This document shows positions 8,439 through 17,822 of a DNA stretch of 64,000 nucleotides, piece by piece. The stretch's first letter is position 1; every line of letters starts with the position of its first letter. The notes below the pieces were generated by a model. It was not told where the DNA came from, ran no database searches, and saw only the letters and a program-made list of their open reading frames with translations. The translations under genes were made by a program, and so were the position numbers. The DNA comes from Clostridia bacterium (GTDB lineage: Bacteria; Bacillota; Clostridia; UBA1381; UBA9506), in the NCBI GenBank assembly GCA_017416855.1, contig JAFQAZ010000003.1:98832-162831 (forward strand), read 5' to 3'.

Positions 8439-9620
8439 TTATATATGGTTACCCATTAAAAACACATCTGAAACCTCAACGTTATCATTAAAAATGACAA
8501 TATCTGCATCGTAGCCTTCTTTGAGCTTTCCTTTGTTAGATATCCCCATAATTTTCGCCGGTGTTTCTGTCGCCATTTTCACGCTGTTTATTATATCTAT
8601 TCCTACAGCCTTGTGCATCGTTCTGACCAGTCTGTCAGTTGTCGCTATACTTCCGGCAAAATTTTTCCTGTCCAGCATTTTCGCTACATCGTCTTCGATT
8701 AGTATTTGCTCGTTATGCTTACCAGACGGCACAATCCCACTTAAGCCTTCCATTCCCGCAACGCGAATAGCGTCAGTAACAAGACAAATATGTTCTGGTC
8801 CTTTCACCTTGTATATCAGTTTTAAAAGTTCAGGAGGAAGATGCCTTCCATCTGCAATAACCTCCACAGTCATATCGTCTAAAAGGTAGCCACTCTCTAC
8901 CGCACCCAGTATTCTAAACCCATCACGACGTGTAAGCATAGACATCCCTGAATAAAAATGTGTCATCATCTTACAACCTTTATCATATACACGTAACACA
9001 TCTTCATAAACGCAATTGGTATGACCGATTGAAGGTATAATTCCATTTTTCACTAATGTATTACAAAACTCTACGCTACCCTCAAGTTCCGGTGCAAAAC
9101 TCCAGCGTTTAACAACTCCACGCCCTCTCTCAATTATATCTTCATAGTCTTTTTTGACTGGCGGGGTGATATATGTTTTTGTCTGTGCACCACACTGAAT
9201 TGGCGAAAAGTATGGTCCCTCTAAGTGTACTCCTGCAATGTGTGGTATGTCACCGCCATCATAGTCCATCAACTTACGAACACTTTCTATTGTCGAAAGT
9301 AACACCTCGTGTGCTGTTGAGCTTGTTGATGGTGTCATAGTAGTTGTTCCGTGACGCAAATGTACACGCGAACCGGCAATGATTTCTTCAGTTTCACTGC
9401 CTGCAAACCAAACACCATCACCACCATGTAAATGTAAATCAATAAAGCCGGGACTTACGTAACCACCCTTAGCATCAAAAATTTCATCGCAGTCTATATT
9501 TTCATCCGTGATGGCAAAAATTTTTCCGTCCTTTACGTAAAGATTTTTGTCATGCTCTACTTTATCCGTTAATATTCTTCCATTGATAATTTTAAGTACG
9601 CCTGTTTTGTTTAAGCTCAT
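8439..9620 (-). CDS. nagA: N-acetylglucosamine-6-phosphate deacetylase-like amidohydrolase
   Basis: 393 residues. Metal-site motifs are FIDLHLHGGDG near residue 60, HLEGPYFSP near 130, IGHTNCVYED near 195, MTHFYSGMS near 217 and the catalytic Asp in CLVTDAIRV near 275. NagA hydrolyses N-acetylglucosamine-6-phosphate to glucosamine-6-phosphate and acetate. Here GHTN and HFYSGM replace the GHSN and HLYNAM of classical NagA. No nagB, kinase or PTS accompanies it, so the substrate may be another N-acetylated sugar. Its ATG overlaps the esterase stop by 4 bases. Confidence 0.82.
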   Translation of the reverse strand: MSLNKTGVLKIINGRILTDKVEHDKNLYVKDGKIFAITDENIDCDEIFDAKGGYVSPGFIDLHLHGGDGVWFAGSETEEIIAGSRVHLRHGTTTMTPSTSSTAHEVLLSTIESVRKLMDYDGGDIPHIAGVHLEGPYFSPIQCGAQTKTYITPPVKKDYEDIIERGRGVVKRWSFAPELEGSVEFCNTLVKNGIIPSIGHTNCVYEDVLRVYDKGCKMMTHFYSGMSMLTRRDGFRILGAVESGYLLDDMTVEVIADGRHLPPELLKLIYKVKGPEHICLVTDAIRVAGMEGLSGIVPSGKHNEQILIEDDVAKMLDRKNFAGSIATTDRLVRTMHKAVGIDIINSVKMATETPAKIMGISNKGKLKEGYDADIVIFNDNVEVSDVFLMGNHI

Positions 9621-10513
9621 TTTAATCTCTCCCTATAAGCAAATTGCAATGCCAAATCCTCAAAAGCCCATATATCCTCATGCCCATGAGCGGGATATTT
9701 GTGCAAGTACTTATTTTCCGTAGTGAGTGTGTCAAAAACCTTTTTGCTTGCTTCGGGAGGACACGCTGTGTCTTTAAGACCAATTCCCATTAAAACGGGA
9801 CACTTGATGAGTGGAGCAAAGTTTATATTGTCAAAATACGACAGCGTATTGAAAACCTGCTCTTTTGTTTTCATTTCGGCATCGAATAATTTGAAGTAAC
9901 GCCAAAATTCTTCATAAGGCCCGCCTGAGCAATGCTCAAATCCATACTCGATACACGACATAAATGGGTATAGTGCAGTAATAAATTTAACCCTGTCGTC
10001 AAGTGCAGCCAGCATAAGAGCTATCCCGCCACCTTGGCTCGCACCAAAAACACCCACTGTTCCGTCACTTTCCGGCAGGGTAGTAGCAAGCTCAACAGCC
10101 CTTAAAAAATCAGCATAGATATATCTGTAGATATACTTTTCTTTATTAAGTATGCCTTTTGTCATAATGCCAGAAACAACACGATTATTCGGGACGTCAT
10201 CATTTATAGGTTCCCCCTGCCCTCTTACGTTTACGGCAAGTACATTGTATCCTGCCGCAAGCCATTGTAAGTATCTATTCACGGTAAAAATCCGCGTTGA
10301 ATAGCCGTGCGAAAACAACATTATTGGTTTTTTTTCATCTACGCCTTTTGCACGAATGTAAAGCCCGTCAAGTCTGCCGCATCGATATCCGTCAAAGTAG
10401 ACCCTTTTAACCTCAATGTTATCTAATTCAAATGGATAGTCTTCAAATTTTGCATTTAAGGGTTGGGCCATGCTTTCTTTTTGGGTTTCTTGCCAAAATT
10501 TTATGAAATCCAC
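9617..10513 (-). CDS. CE7-type acetyl(xylan) esterase
   Basis: 298 residues in an alpha/beta-hydrolase fold with the three CE7 signatures: RGQG (in AVNVRGQGEP), GxSQG (in VFGASQGGGIAL, nucleophile Ser) and HE (in PAHGHEDIW). An Asp in LKDTACPPEA completes the triad. CE7 enzymes remove acetyl groups from xylo- and other oligosaccharides, or from cephalosporin C, usually in the cytoplasm. There is no signal peptide, consistent with acting after import. It starts at GTG 10513 with GGAGG 8 bases upstream. It is second in the operon. Confidence 0.88.
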   Translation of the reverse strand: MDFIKFWQETQKESMAQPLNAKFEDYPFELDNIEVKRVYFDGYRCGRLDGLYIRAKGVDEKKPIMLFSHGYSTRIFTVNRYLQWLAAGYNVLAVNVRGQGEPINDDVPNNRVVSGIMTKGILNKEKYIYRYIYADFLRAVELATTLPESDGTVGVFGASQGGGIALMLAALDDRVKFITALYPFMSCIEYGFEHCSGGPYEEFWRYFKLFDAEMKTKEQVFNTLSYFDNINFAPLIKCPVLMGIGLKDTACPPEASKKVFDTLTTENKYLHKYPAHGHEDIWAFEDLALQFAYRERLK

Positions 10514-10526
10514 AAACTATACCTCC

Positions 10527-11798
10527 TCAATCCGTATAAGGTAAAAATTCAGAAAGGCTAACCTGGCGATGTTCTTTCATAGATTTGTTTGCGGCTATAC
10601 CTATACCTATCGAATACGCACCTGCACGAGAATTAGCTATATGACCCAATGGGTCTGAAGATACACCCCTGAACAACATAGCACGCATAAGCGGATCGGA
10701 ACCACCATGACCTGTATCGTTATCTCTTGTCAAGCCGTTAGCGGATTGCACAGCCGTTGTTACAATTTCTTCCTTTTTGAAATTATATTTTATTTCCTCT
10801 CCCAAAGCATTGTATAAACGAATAGAATATGGATTTTCAGAGTTAATTCCTGTACGTATATGGTCAACCTCTAATCGTCCTTTGCTGCCATTAAATACAA
10901 TTTTACAACCTTCATAAGGCGAATATGCAGTTAATGTATAGCAAACAACCGTACCTTTTTTGTATTTAATATTAACTGCTACACTATCTTCTATATCAAT
11001 CTCATCGGAAAAGATACATCTGTCACGATAGTATCCGTCAACGTCTTCATTTTCGTAGTAAAGCTGACCTAAAAATTCATCGGTTGGTAAATCGAAATAA
11101 AATTCGCATTTATCTTTGTATGCACAAGTTAGGCATCGCTCGCCTCGTTCCTCACGTGTAGGTCCGTAAAAACGCAAACTTCCAAATGCATTTACTGCCT
11201 CAGGTTCATCGTTTATCCACCAGTTTAAAAGGTCAAAGTGGTGTGTCGATTTGTGAATTAAAAGCGAACCGGAATTTTTTCTCTGACGGTGCCACCTTCT
11301 AAAATAATCGCCGCCGTGTTTTGTGCCGAGCATCCATTCAAAATGTACACTTAACACATCGCCTACTATACCACTGTCCATTAATTCCTTAACACGGGTA
11401 TAAAATGGGCGAAATCGTGCATTAAAAGTAACTTTCAAATCTTTGCCCGTCCTCTTTTCAGCCTCTAATATGGCGTTACACTTCATATCGTCTGTTGTCA
11501 TAGGCTTTTCTGTGATTACATCGCATCCGAATTCCAGAGCTTTTATTATATACTCGTCATGACAGCTGTCAATTGTGGTTACTAAAACCACATCGGGGCG
11601 TGTTTCTTCCAGCATAGTATCAAAATCATCAAACACAGGAATATCACACCCTGTAAATTTAGCCGCACATGCTGCACGCTTGTGGTTAAGGTCGTACACA
11701 CCGCAAATTTCCACGCAGTCTGCAAGTTCTTTTGTAAGCGGAATAACATATGCCTGAAGACTTCTCTGACCAATACCCACAATTACACATTTTTTCAT
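10527..11798 (-). CDS. Gfo/Idh/MocA oxidoreductase with Cys-rich insertion
   Basis: 423 residues, longer than the usual 330-380. The Rossmann start is KCVIVGIGQRSLQAYVIPL. The family motif is VITEKPMTTDD, and HKSTHHFDLLNWW carries the conserved histidines. Residues about 205-250 hold an insertion with CLTCAYKDKC and a later RDRC, a four-Cys pattern that might bind zinc. It opens the minus-strand sugar operon, divergent from an AraC regulator. AAGGAAG precedes the ATG. It probably oxidises or epimerises an imported sugar with NAD(P). The substrate is unknown. Confidence 0.88.
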   Translation of the reverse strand: MKKCVIVGIGQRSLQAYVIPLTKELADCVEICGVYDLNHKRAACAAKFTGCDIPVFDDFDTMLEETRPDVVLVTTIDSCHDEYIIKALEFGCDVITEKPMTTDDMKCNAILEAEKRTGKDLKVTFNARFRPFYTRVKELMDSGIVGDVLSVHFEWMLGTKHGGDYFRRWHRQRKNSGSLLIHKSTHHFDLLNWWINDEPEAVNAFGSLRFYGPTREERGERCLTCAYKDKCEFYFDLPTDEFLGQLYYENEDVDGYYRDRCIFSDEIDIEDSVAVNIKYKKGTVVCYTLTAYSPYEGCKIVFNGSKGRLEVDHIRTGINSENPYSIRLYNALGEEIKYNFKKEEIVTTAVQSANGLTRDNDTGHGGSDPLMRAMLFRGVSSDPLGHIANSRAGAYSIGIGIAANKSMKEHRQVSLSEFLPYTD

Positions 11799-11816
11799 GT
11801 TAAATCTTCCTTTCCA

Positions 11817-11862
11817 TTTTTACAAATTATTTATTGAATATTCAAATACTAAATGGTATAAT
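11817..11862. promoter_or_regulatory. Back-to-back divergent promoters sharing a 12-bp palindrome
   Basis: On the plus strand TTGAAT (11834-11839) and TATAAT (11857-11862) are 17 bases apart and drive the AraC gene. On the minus strand TTGAAT (11845-11840) and TAAAAA (11822-11817) are also 17 apart, facing the sugar operon. The two -35 boxes together form the perfect palindrome TTGAATATTCAA (11834-11845), a plausible regulator contact point. The plus promoter is strong; the minus -10 is weaker. Confidence 0.65.
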
Positions 11863-11883
11863 ACTATTATAGGAGGTGTAAAA

Positions 11884-12765
11884 ATGATAAAACATCACTT
11901 TCACAATAAATTGCATACCTATTTTAATGTCAGCGATATCATAGGCGCCTATCATTACGAAGACTTTACACCTAAACCGGCAAACCCTAAACTATATAAT
12001 TTCTGGCAAATTTTCTATATATATTCAGGTAGTATGCATTCTGAATGTGATTCCGTAGAAACACTTGTAAAGACTAACGAACTTATTATATTTCCTCCCA
12101 ATAAAACACGTGTCTCTCATTCTATGGAACATTCAACTTTTGATATAATCAGCTTCTCATCCAGCTCGCTTGCAATCAAGTTTTTTGAAAACAAACCAAT
12201 TGTTTTAACGAAGGATGAAGAAAATATTATCATCTATATTCGCAACAAGATAAGATGCCATTTTGAGCAAATTAACGGGAACCCAACTACAAGAGGTTTA
12301 CGTCTAAAAAAAGATACGCCCGCCATTATTTTGCAGGATATTAAAATATCATTAGAGAAACTTCTTCTTACTCTTTATGACAGGCATAACACTGTTCAAT
12401 TGCAGGCTACGCCTAACAAAACTCTGTCATACAGTCGAAACTTAGCACTTGCTGTGGATATACAAAAGCATATCCACAGCAATCTTTTCAACGACTTGAA
12501 TCTAACTAATATAGCCTCTCATTTTTCTATAAGCGTTTCTTCGTTAAAAACTATTTTTAAACAAATTACTGAGCAAAGTGTCAATCAATATATTATTGAT
12601 GCAAAGATTGACAAAGCAAAAGAATTCCTAAGTGAAAATATTTTGTCTAATACTCAGATTGCTCATAGCCTTAAATTTTCATCTTCCAGTCATTTCGCTA
12701 AAGTCTTTAAAGATAGAACAGGTTATACTCCAAGTGAATACAAAAAACTCAGTGGCATAACTTAA
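11884..12765 (+). CDS. AraC family transcriptional regulator of the sugar locus
   Basis: 293 residues from ATG 11884, chosen for AGGAGGTG 5 bases upstream. An earlier in-frame ATG at 11797 overlaps the divergent gene's start and lacks a site. The N-terminal half is a cupin-like ligand domain (HYEDFTPKPANPKLYNFWQI, then TNELIIFPPNKTRVSH). The last ~100 residues hold two helix-turn-helix motifs (LTNIASHFSISVSSLKTIFK and NTQIAHSLKFSSSSHFAKVF). It probably activates the divergent import/catabolic operon on sensing a sugar. Confidence 0.9.
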   Translation: MIKHHFHNKLHTYFNVSDIIGAYHYEDFTPKPANPKLYNFWQIFYIYSGSMHSECDSVETLVKTNELIIFPPNKTRVSHSMEHSTFDIISFSSSSLAIKFFENKPIVLTKDEENIIIYIRNKIRCHFEQINGNPTTRGLRLKKDTPAIILQDIKISLEKLLLTLYDRHNTVQLQATPNKTLSYSRNLALAVDIQKHIHSNLFNDLNLTNIASHFSISVSSLKTIFKQITEQSVNQYIIDAKIDKAKEFLSENILSNTQIAHSLKFSSSSHFAKVFKDRTGYTPSEYKKLSGIT

Positions 12766-12784
12766 CGATTGTCAGCTACATTTA

Positions 12785-13864
12785 TTATTCTGCTTTTTCT
12801 CCCAACCCCAAGCCTCTGAGGTCAGCTATTTCATTACGTTTTTCTGCTTCATACAGCTTCCATATTACTCTTAATCCCTGAAGGGAATCATATGCATTTG
12901 TAATCGGTTTAGTATTGTTTAATACACAATCAGCAAAATGACGAATTTCAAGGTGAGTTCTCTTATCAGCAGCATCCGCATCAATTTCTATTGGAGTAAC
13001 TGTTTGTTCACGTGTTTGTCTGCCATGGTCAAGAGTGATCAATTTTTCCATGCCTTGACGCACCTCAAATGCACCTGAGTGTTTGTTATATGAAACCAAT
13101 GCTTTTTCAAAATGTATCTGGAAATCATAACCCATTTTCGTTCCACGTGCTCCCCATGTACCGAAATGGTATCCTAAAGCTCCACCCTCAAACTCGATTG
13201 TCACGTTGCTAGTTCCTTCCTCCAAGAGCCATGGTGTACCAACTTTTGTTCCGACATGCACTCCACGAATCGGCTTACCAAGAAACCAAAGCAAAACATC
13301 AATATAATGGCAACCGTGACTGAACAACTGACCGCCACCCAAACGGGCAGTGTTACCCCAAGTCATTTCTCCGTATTTTTGCATAGGGTCGGTATATTGT
13401 TCTGTCCAAATAGACATCTGCATAATCTTACCATAAATACCACTATCTGCAATTTCTTTCATTTTAATTAATTCAGGATAATAGCGAACAGGGTATGCTG
13501 TCATAAGAACTACGCCTTCTCTTTCCGCAGCAGCCATCAACGATAAACACTCAGATTCGGAGTTGCACATCGGTTTCTCCATAAGTACATGCTTTTTATT
13601 ATTTATAAAAAACATTCCGCATTCATAGTGCAAATCATGTGGCAAAACAACTAAAACCGCATCTACGTAATCGACCATATCCTTATAATTCGTAAAAACA
13701 TGTTCTGCACCCCATGAAATAGCTGCATTTTTTGCTCTTTCCTCCACTATATCGCAAACGGCTGTCACCTTGATAATATCTTTTATATCCTCAGAGTCTT
13801 TTCCTCTTGAGTGAACGTTTGCCATGCCTCCGCAGCCAATTACTCCTAATCTTAAAATTGCCAT
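12785..13864 (-). CDS. Gfo/Idh/MocA family oxidoreductase
   Basis: About 359 residues from ATG 13864, with AAGGGA 9 bases upstream. It shows LRLGVIGCGGMANVHS at the cofactor fold, VLMEKPMC at the conserved Lys, and GGGQLFSHGCHYIDVLLWF with the conserved histidine. It is the third member of the family in 12 kb, not close in sequence to the other two. It is convergent with the AraC gene (19-base gap) and downstream of the secreted-protein block, from which it may be transcribed. Substrate unknown. Confidence 0.88.
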   Translation of the reverse strand: MAILRLGVIGCGGMANVHSRGKDSEDIKDIIKVTAVCDIVEERAKNAAISWGAEHVFTNYKDMVDYVDAVLVVLPHDLHYECGMFFINNKKHVLMEKPMCNSESECLSLMAAAEREGVVLMTAYPVRYYPELIKMKEIADSGIYGKIMQMSIWTEQYTDPMQKYGEMTWGNTARLGGGQLFSHGCHYIDVLLWFLGKPIRGVHVGTKVGTPWLLEEGTSNVTIEFEGGALGYHFGTWGARGTKMGYDFQIHFEKALVSYNKHSGAFEVRQGMEKLITLDHGRQTREQTVTPIEIDADAADKRTHLEIRHFADCVLNNTKPITNAYDSLQGLRVIWKLYEAEKRNEIADLRGLGLGEKAE

Positions 13865-13939
13865 TAAAATCATTCCCTTTCTTTTTTATATAAATTAAAT
13901 AATATAAACAAATTTTTTCATACTAATAACACTTAATTT

Positions 13940-16627
13940 TTATTCATAAACAACAACTAATTTTACATTAGACCCACTTGCAAACAAAAATACATTATCC
14001 CCTTTTTCAATATCATTTTGAGTAATTACGTTCACAACTCCTCTTTCGGGTATGCACCTTAAATACTTTGTTCCTGAATAATACGGGAAAACTCGTGTAT
14101 ATTTTTCAGTTTCACTACCGGAAACGGGCACTTGGAATCGAAGACCATTCGGCAATACTTTATCAACAGAAGAAAAAGTATAATATTTTCCCGAATACGC
14201 ATTATCCTTAGTAAACGATGCCCCTGCCTCTTTGTACTTTTTGCTTTTATTACGGAAAAGTATACTAATAGAGTCTATCTCATCTTTTGTGCTTGCAGCG
14301 TACATAACCACATCTCCGACTTCAATTTTATCTAAAGGCACAGCATTAACCGGTTTACCATCCCCATCTGCAAACCCTGTCTTTTCCTGAGTTAAATCAG
14401 TAATCGCACCTGTTCCAAAAATTGCTTGAACATCTTCATTTTTCGGAGTAAGTTTTTTCTCTACACCATCTGTATTAACTGTTATCACTGTTGTAGTATC
14501 TCCGTCATCATTTAACCCCTGTGCCACGCCAGTAACAATTCCTAAAGGAGAAGAGTTTTGTATAAACATGTCTGCGGCATAAGCAACTGTCAATGCACCA
14601 ACTACGTTATTCTGTGTTACGTCGTAAATATTAACATTCGAATACTGCTTACTGCTTATAAGATTTGCAACACCACACACCATAAAAGAGCTTTCATCGT
14701 TTACATTGGCAGGAATTATAAAAATCTTGGTTTCCTCACCTACAAAATACCTTGATGCTATTATTTTCATATTTCCGCCCCTATAATATATCGTAGGGAA
14801 AGTGTCAGATTTTGTAAAGTGATGGATTCGCTCATCTTCAGTGTAAAGATTACCATCTAAAGCTGTCTCTATGGAATTTATTTTTCCTTCTACATTAGTT
14901 TCATAAGCTATAAGTTGCTTTTTAACTTCGCTCATTGATACAAGGGCATCATTACTAACCAACGCCGTTGAATTTGTAATAACTTTGTTTAATTTAACTT
15001 TGTTAGCAAGTGTAAAATTCACAAATTCACCATTTTCGGTAAACAACCTTACTTTTATTGTATCGTCAAGACCTTTTGGCCCTGCCATATCAACAAGATA
15101 GCCATACTTTTTGGATGCATCTCCTGTGTAGTCAACGGCAATAATTTTACCGCGAAAATCAAAATAGAATTTGCCGACTACGCCGATTTTAATAGGTCCA
15201 ACTGCAGGGTTTAGTGTAATATTTTTATCATACTCGTATTCTTTGCCTTCGATTATTGCGCTTTCACCAGCTATTTCAGAGCAAAAACCTTCCGTATATT
15301 CATTGCTAAACTTTATGATATAAACCTCACCATCTAAGCTTTTAGCAACTGACAAAATATCCCACTCTTGAAGATTTCTTATGTCCACTTCAATATCATC
15401 TTTATCTGTGATGATAAATTTGGTACCTTTATCCTCATCTAATTTAATTTTACTCCATTCATCCGAATCCGTCTTAAACCAAATGGTATTTTCGTCAACA
15501 TTGGTCGTCTCTACTGCGAGATTTACATATTTGTTGGCAAACACAACGTCAAAAATACCATCTCCTTCCGAATCCAGTAGCGTATACTCTACGTTAACTA
15601 AATCAGAAAATGACCACGAAAGCTTTGCTTTGCCGTTGTAAATCAGGTATGCATCGTCAGCTACCGTTGCGTTAAAGCTTGCACCATCAGTGTAGTATTT
15701 AATCTTGTTGCCGGATATTGTTTCAATATCCTTCGAATTAAACTTAACTTGCTTGTTATAATTATTTCTATAATCTATTGCAACAACTTTTTCACCATCA
15801 AAACCATTGTCTCGCTTTATATAAAAAACCAGTTGCATGCCAAGTAATTTATATAACTCTTTCAAATCTGATTTATAAACTATGTCTTCTATTGCAATTT
15901 GGTCTTTCCTTAAGTTGCTTTGACCGGCGAGTGACGTAAAGTAAGTGGCAGTAACCTGTCCCGTTAATTTATATATGTCAAGCTTTTCACTCAAAAGTGT
16001 CATGCCTTTCGCTGTCGTATACCCTATGTTTGAATCCTTATAAGAACTTTCCATAAGATAATCGGCCTCAAGTGCTTTTTTCAGCATATAGCACAGTTCA
16101 CCTAATGTAATGTTATGATCTTCCTGCGGATTTGAACGATCAATAATATCAAGGGTTAAAGCAGTTTTCAAGTAACCAAGTGGATATCCGCCATGCGCCT
16201 CGGCATATTCCCCATGCCCTACCATGCACACGAGTGTTTTTACCGCCTCATTGTATGTAACTGCACCAAAAGGCTCAAACGTACCATCAGAATAGCCTAT
16301 CATAATACCGCTGTTTCCTGCTACATTTATATAGCCTGACTTATGGTCATCTGACTTTACATCTGAATATATGGTATCAACAGGGTCTACCGAATTTGCC
16401 AATCCCATACTTTTAACAACCATTTCAGATAAATCACGGCGCGTAACCTCAGCATTTACATCTATCTCACCATTGTTAGACAATTCAAGCAGCCCAAGAT
16501 CTACTATAATTTGAACATCGTTTCCATATACGGCATTGCTCTCCGTATCTGTCGCCGAGGCGGGCACTATTGTAAATATTGAAAAAATAATTGTAACAGC
16601 TAATACTGCACTCATTACTTTCTTCAT
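13940..16627 (-). CDS. Large secreted protein with N-terminal SLH domains
   Basis: About 895 residues from ATG 16627 (GGAGGGA upstream). A signal peptide (KKVMSAVLAVTIIFSIF, then PASA) is followed by three S-layer homology repeats in residues 30-190: VQIIVDLGLLELSNNGEIDV, then SGIMIGYSDGTFEPFGAVTY, then NITLGELCYMLKKALEADYL. The remaining ~700 residues are beta-rich without a motif I recognise. SLH domains bind pyruvylated wall polymer, so the protein should be surface-anchored. Its start overlaps the preceding stop at 16629. It could be a glycan-binding or structural surface protein of the locus. Confidence 0.8.
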   Translation of the reverse strand: MKKVMSAVLAVTIIFSIFTIVPASATDTESNAVYGNDVQIIVDLGLLELSNNGEIDVNAEVTRRDLSEMVVKSMGLANSVDPVDTIYSDVKSDDHKSGYINVAGNSGIMIGYSDGTFEPFGAVTYNEAVKTLVCMVGHGEYAEAHGGYPLGYLKTALTLDIIDRSNPQEDHNITLGELCYMLKKALEADYLMESSYKDSNIGYTTAKGMTLLSEKLDIYKLTGQVTATYFTSLAGQSNLRKDQIAIEDIVYKSDLKELYKLLGMQLVFYIKRDNGFDGEKVVAIDYRNNYNKQVKFNSKDIETISGNKIKYYTDGASFNATVADDAYLIYNGKAKLSWSFSDLVNVEYTLLDSEGDGIFDVVFANKYVNLAVETTNVDENTIWFKTDSDEWSKIKLDEDKGTKFIITDKDDIEVDIRNLQEWDILSVAKSLDGEVYIIKFSNEYTEGFCSEIAGESAIIEGKEYEYDKNITLNPAVGPIKIGVVGKFYFDFRGKIIAVDYTGDASKKYGYLVDMAGPKGLDDTIKVRLFTENGEFVNFTLANKVKLNKVITNSTALVSNDALVSMSEVKKQLIAYETNVEGKINSIETALDGNLYTEDERIHHFTKSDTFPTIYYRGGNMKIIASRYFVGEETKIFIIPANVNDESSFMVCGVANLISSKQYSNVNIYDVTQNNVVGALTVAYAADMFIQNSSPLGIVTGVAQGLNDDGDTTTVITVNTDGVEKKLTPKNEDVQAIFGTGAITDLTQEKTGFADGDGKPVNAVPLDKIEVGDVVMYAASTKDEIDSISILFRNKSKKYKEAGASFTKDNAYSGKYYTFSSVDKVLPNGLRFQVPVSGSETEKYTRVFPYYSGTKYLRCIPERGVVNVITQNDIEKGDNVFLFASGSNVKLVVVYE

Positions 16628-16628
16628 T

Positions 16629-17822
16629 TTATTTTCCCTCCTCATGCAGAATCTTAATGCCTATTGAATATGGCGCTATGTTGTCTAACGAATCCCAAAA
16701 CATAGCATATATTGCATAATCTTGCGGATTATCAAAAAACGCATCGGGTAAATCTAATTCCGTTGATGCCTCTTCTGAATCGGCTTCGAGCTCAGTACTT
16801 TTAACCAGCTTCTTGGTTATCATCTTGTCGAAAGACTTTGTATACAAAGCTATACCTGCTACAAAAGGCAATCCTTCAGCATTTGTAAATTCAAGCTCTA
16901 AGGTTGCTTTTTCACTATTTGCCAGATCATTAATGTCATCAATAACTTCATCATTTGAATTTAATATTTCAAACCTCCCGATAACAAACGGCGAAGCCGT
17001 ACCTGTTTTAGTTAATTCAACCTTGTTACCAAAGCAATCAGAAGCCACAACCTTTGCAGTAAACTCTGTAAGTGGAGTAAGTCCATCCAACACATAACGT
17101 CCACCATCGGTAACGTCAACCTCAACGTCATCTATGTAGTAGTCGTATACAACCATACCACCGGCATCTGTTGTAGCAGGAAAATTCACAACCTGCTGCT
17201 CCGCTGAAACGTATTCAAAAGAAATTCCACCGCCAAACACAGGAGCGGTCGTATCCTCATATATTGAGATTGAATCGTAAGTTGTATCACGTGTAAGTAC
17301 GAGATTCGGATCATCAGTTATCATAACAGCTGATACATAGGTAGAAGCCTTGCCGACAGCAACAGATATGGTGTGCCAGCCTTTTTCAAGGAGACAACCT
17401 CCTTGGGTTACGCCGCTTCCTTTTGTCCAGCTAAACCCAGGTACACTACTGCCAAATTTAGTCTCGTCATATGTGCCGTCAATGCCGATCAGTGCATGTC
17501 GTCCAGCCATTCCTCCACTGCTACTTGTAGAGTCCCAAACCAATCCCCAAATGTAATACACCCCATCGTGAGGAAGATAAATCTCAGATGTTGAAGGTGG
17601 GTAGCTAACATTGCCACCTGACAGATATGAGTAAGTTGAACCGGAAGGCAGCATACCTACGTACGTAGCTGAGTAGGCTCTTGACGCAATTACCCAGCCT
17701 TCACCAAGCGTAAAGTTATCTGGGCGAAGCAGCATATAAACTGGTGCGTCAGCAAACGCAACGGGCACAAACTGAAATGCAAGCAATATAATTAAGCATA
17801 TTGAAAAAATTCGTTTTTTCAT
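16629..17822 (-). CDS. Secreted beta-rich protein with C-terminal FWDSL module
   Basis: 397 residues with a signal peptide (RIFSICLIILLAFQFVPVAFA). The N-terminal part (about 30-185: DGVYYIWGLVWDS, GRHALIGIDGTYDE, KGWHTISVAV) resembles galactose-binding-like domains that bind sugars. A fibronectin-III-like middle follows (DTTAPVFGGGISFEYVSAEQ). The end has YAIYAMFWDSLDNIAPYS, related to a module in two neighbouring secreted proteins. There is no SLH domain and no catalytic motif I recognise. It overlaps both neighbours by a few bases, so the block is cotranscribed. Carbohydrate binding is inferred. Confidence 0.7.
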   Translation of the reverse strand: MKKRIFSICLIILLAFQFVPVAFADAPVYMLLRPDNFTLGEGWVIASRAYSATYVGMLPSGSTYSYLSGGNVSYPPSTSEIYLPHDGVYYIWGLVWDSTSSSGGMAGRHALIGIDGTYDETKFGSSVPGFSWTKGSGVTQGGCLLEKGWHTISVAVGKASTYVSAVMITDDPNLVLTRDTTYDSISIYEDTTAPVFGGGISFEYVSAEQQVVNFPATTDAGGMVVYDYYIDDVEVDVTDGGRYVLDGLTPLTEFTAKVVASDCFGNKVELTKTGTASPFVIGRFEILNSNDEVIDDINDLANSEKATLELEFTNAEGLPFVAGIALYTKSFDKMITKKLVKSTELEADSEEASTELDLPDAFFDNPQDYAIYAMFWDSLDNIAPYSIGIKILHEEGK

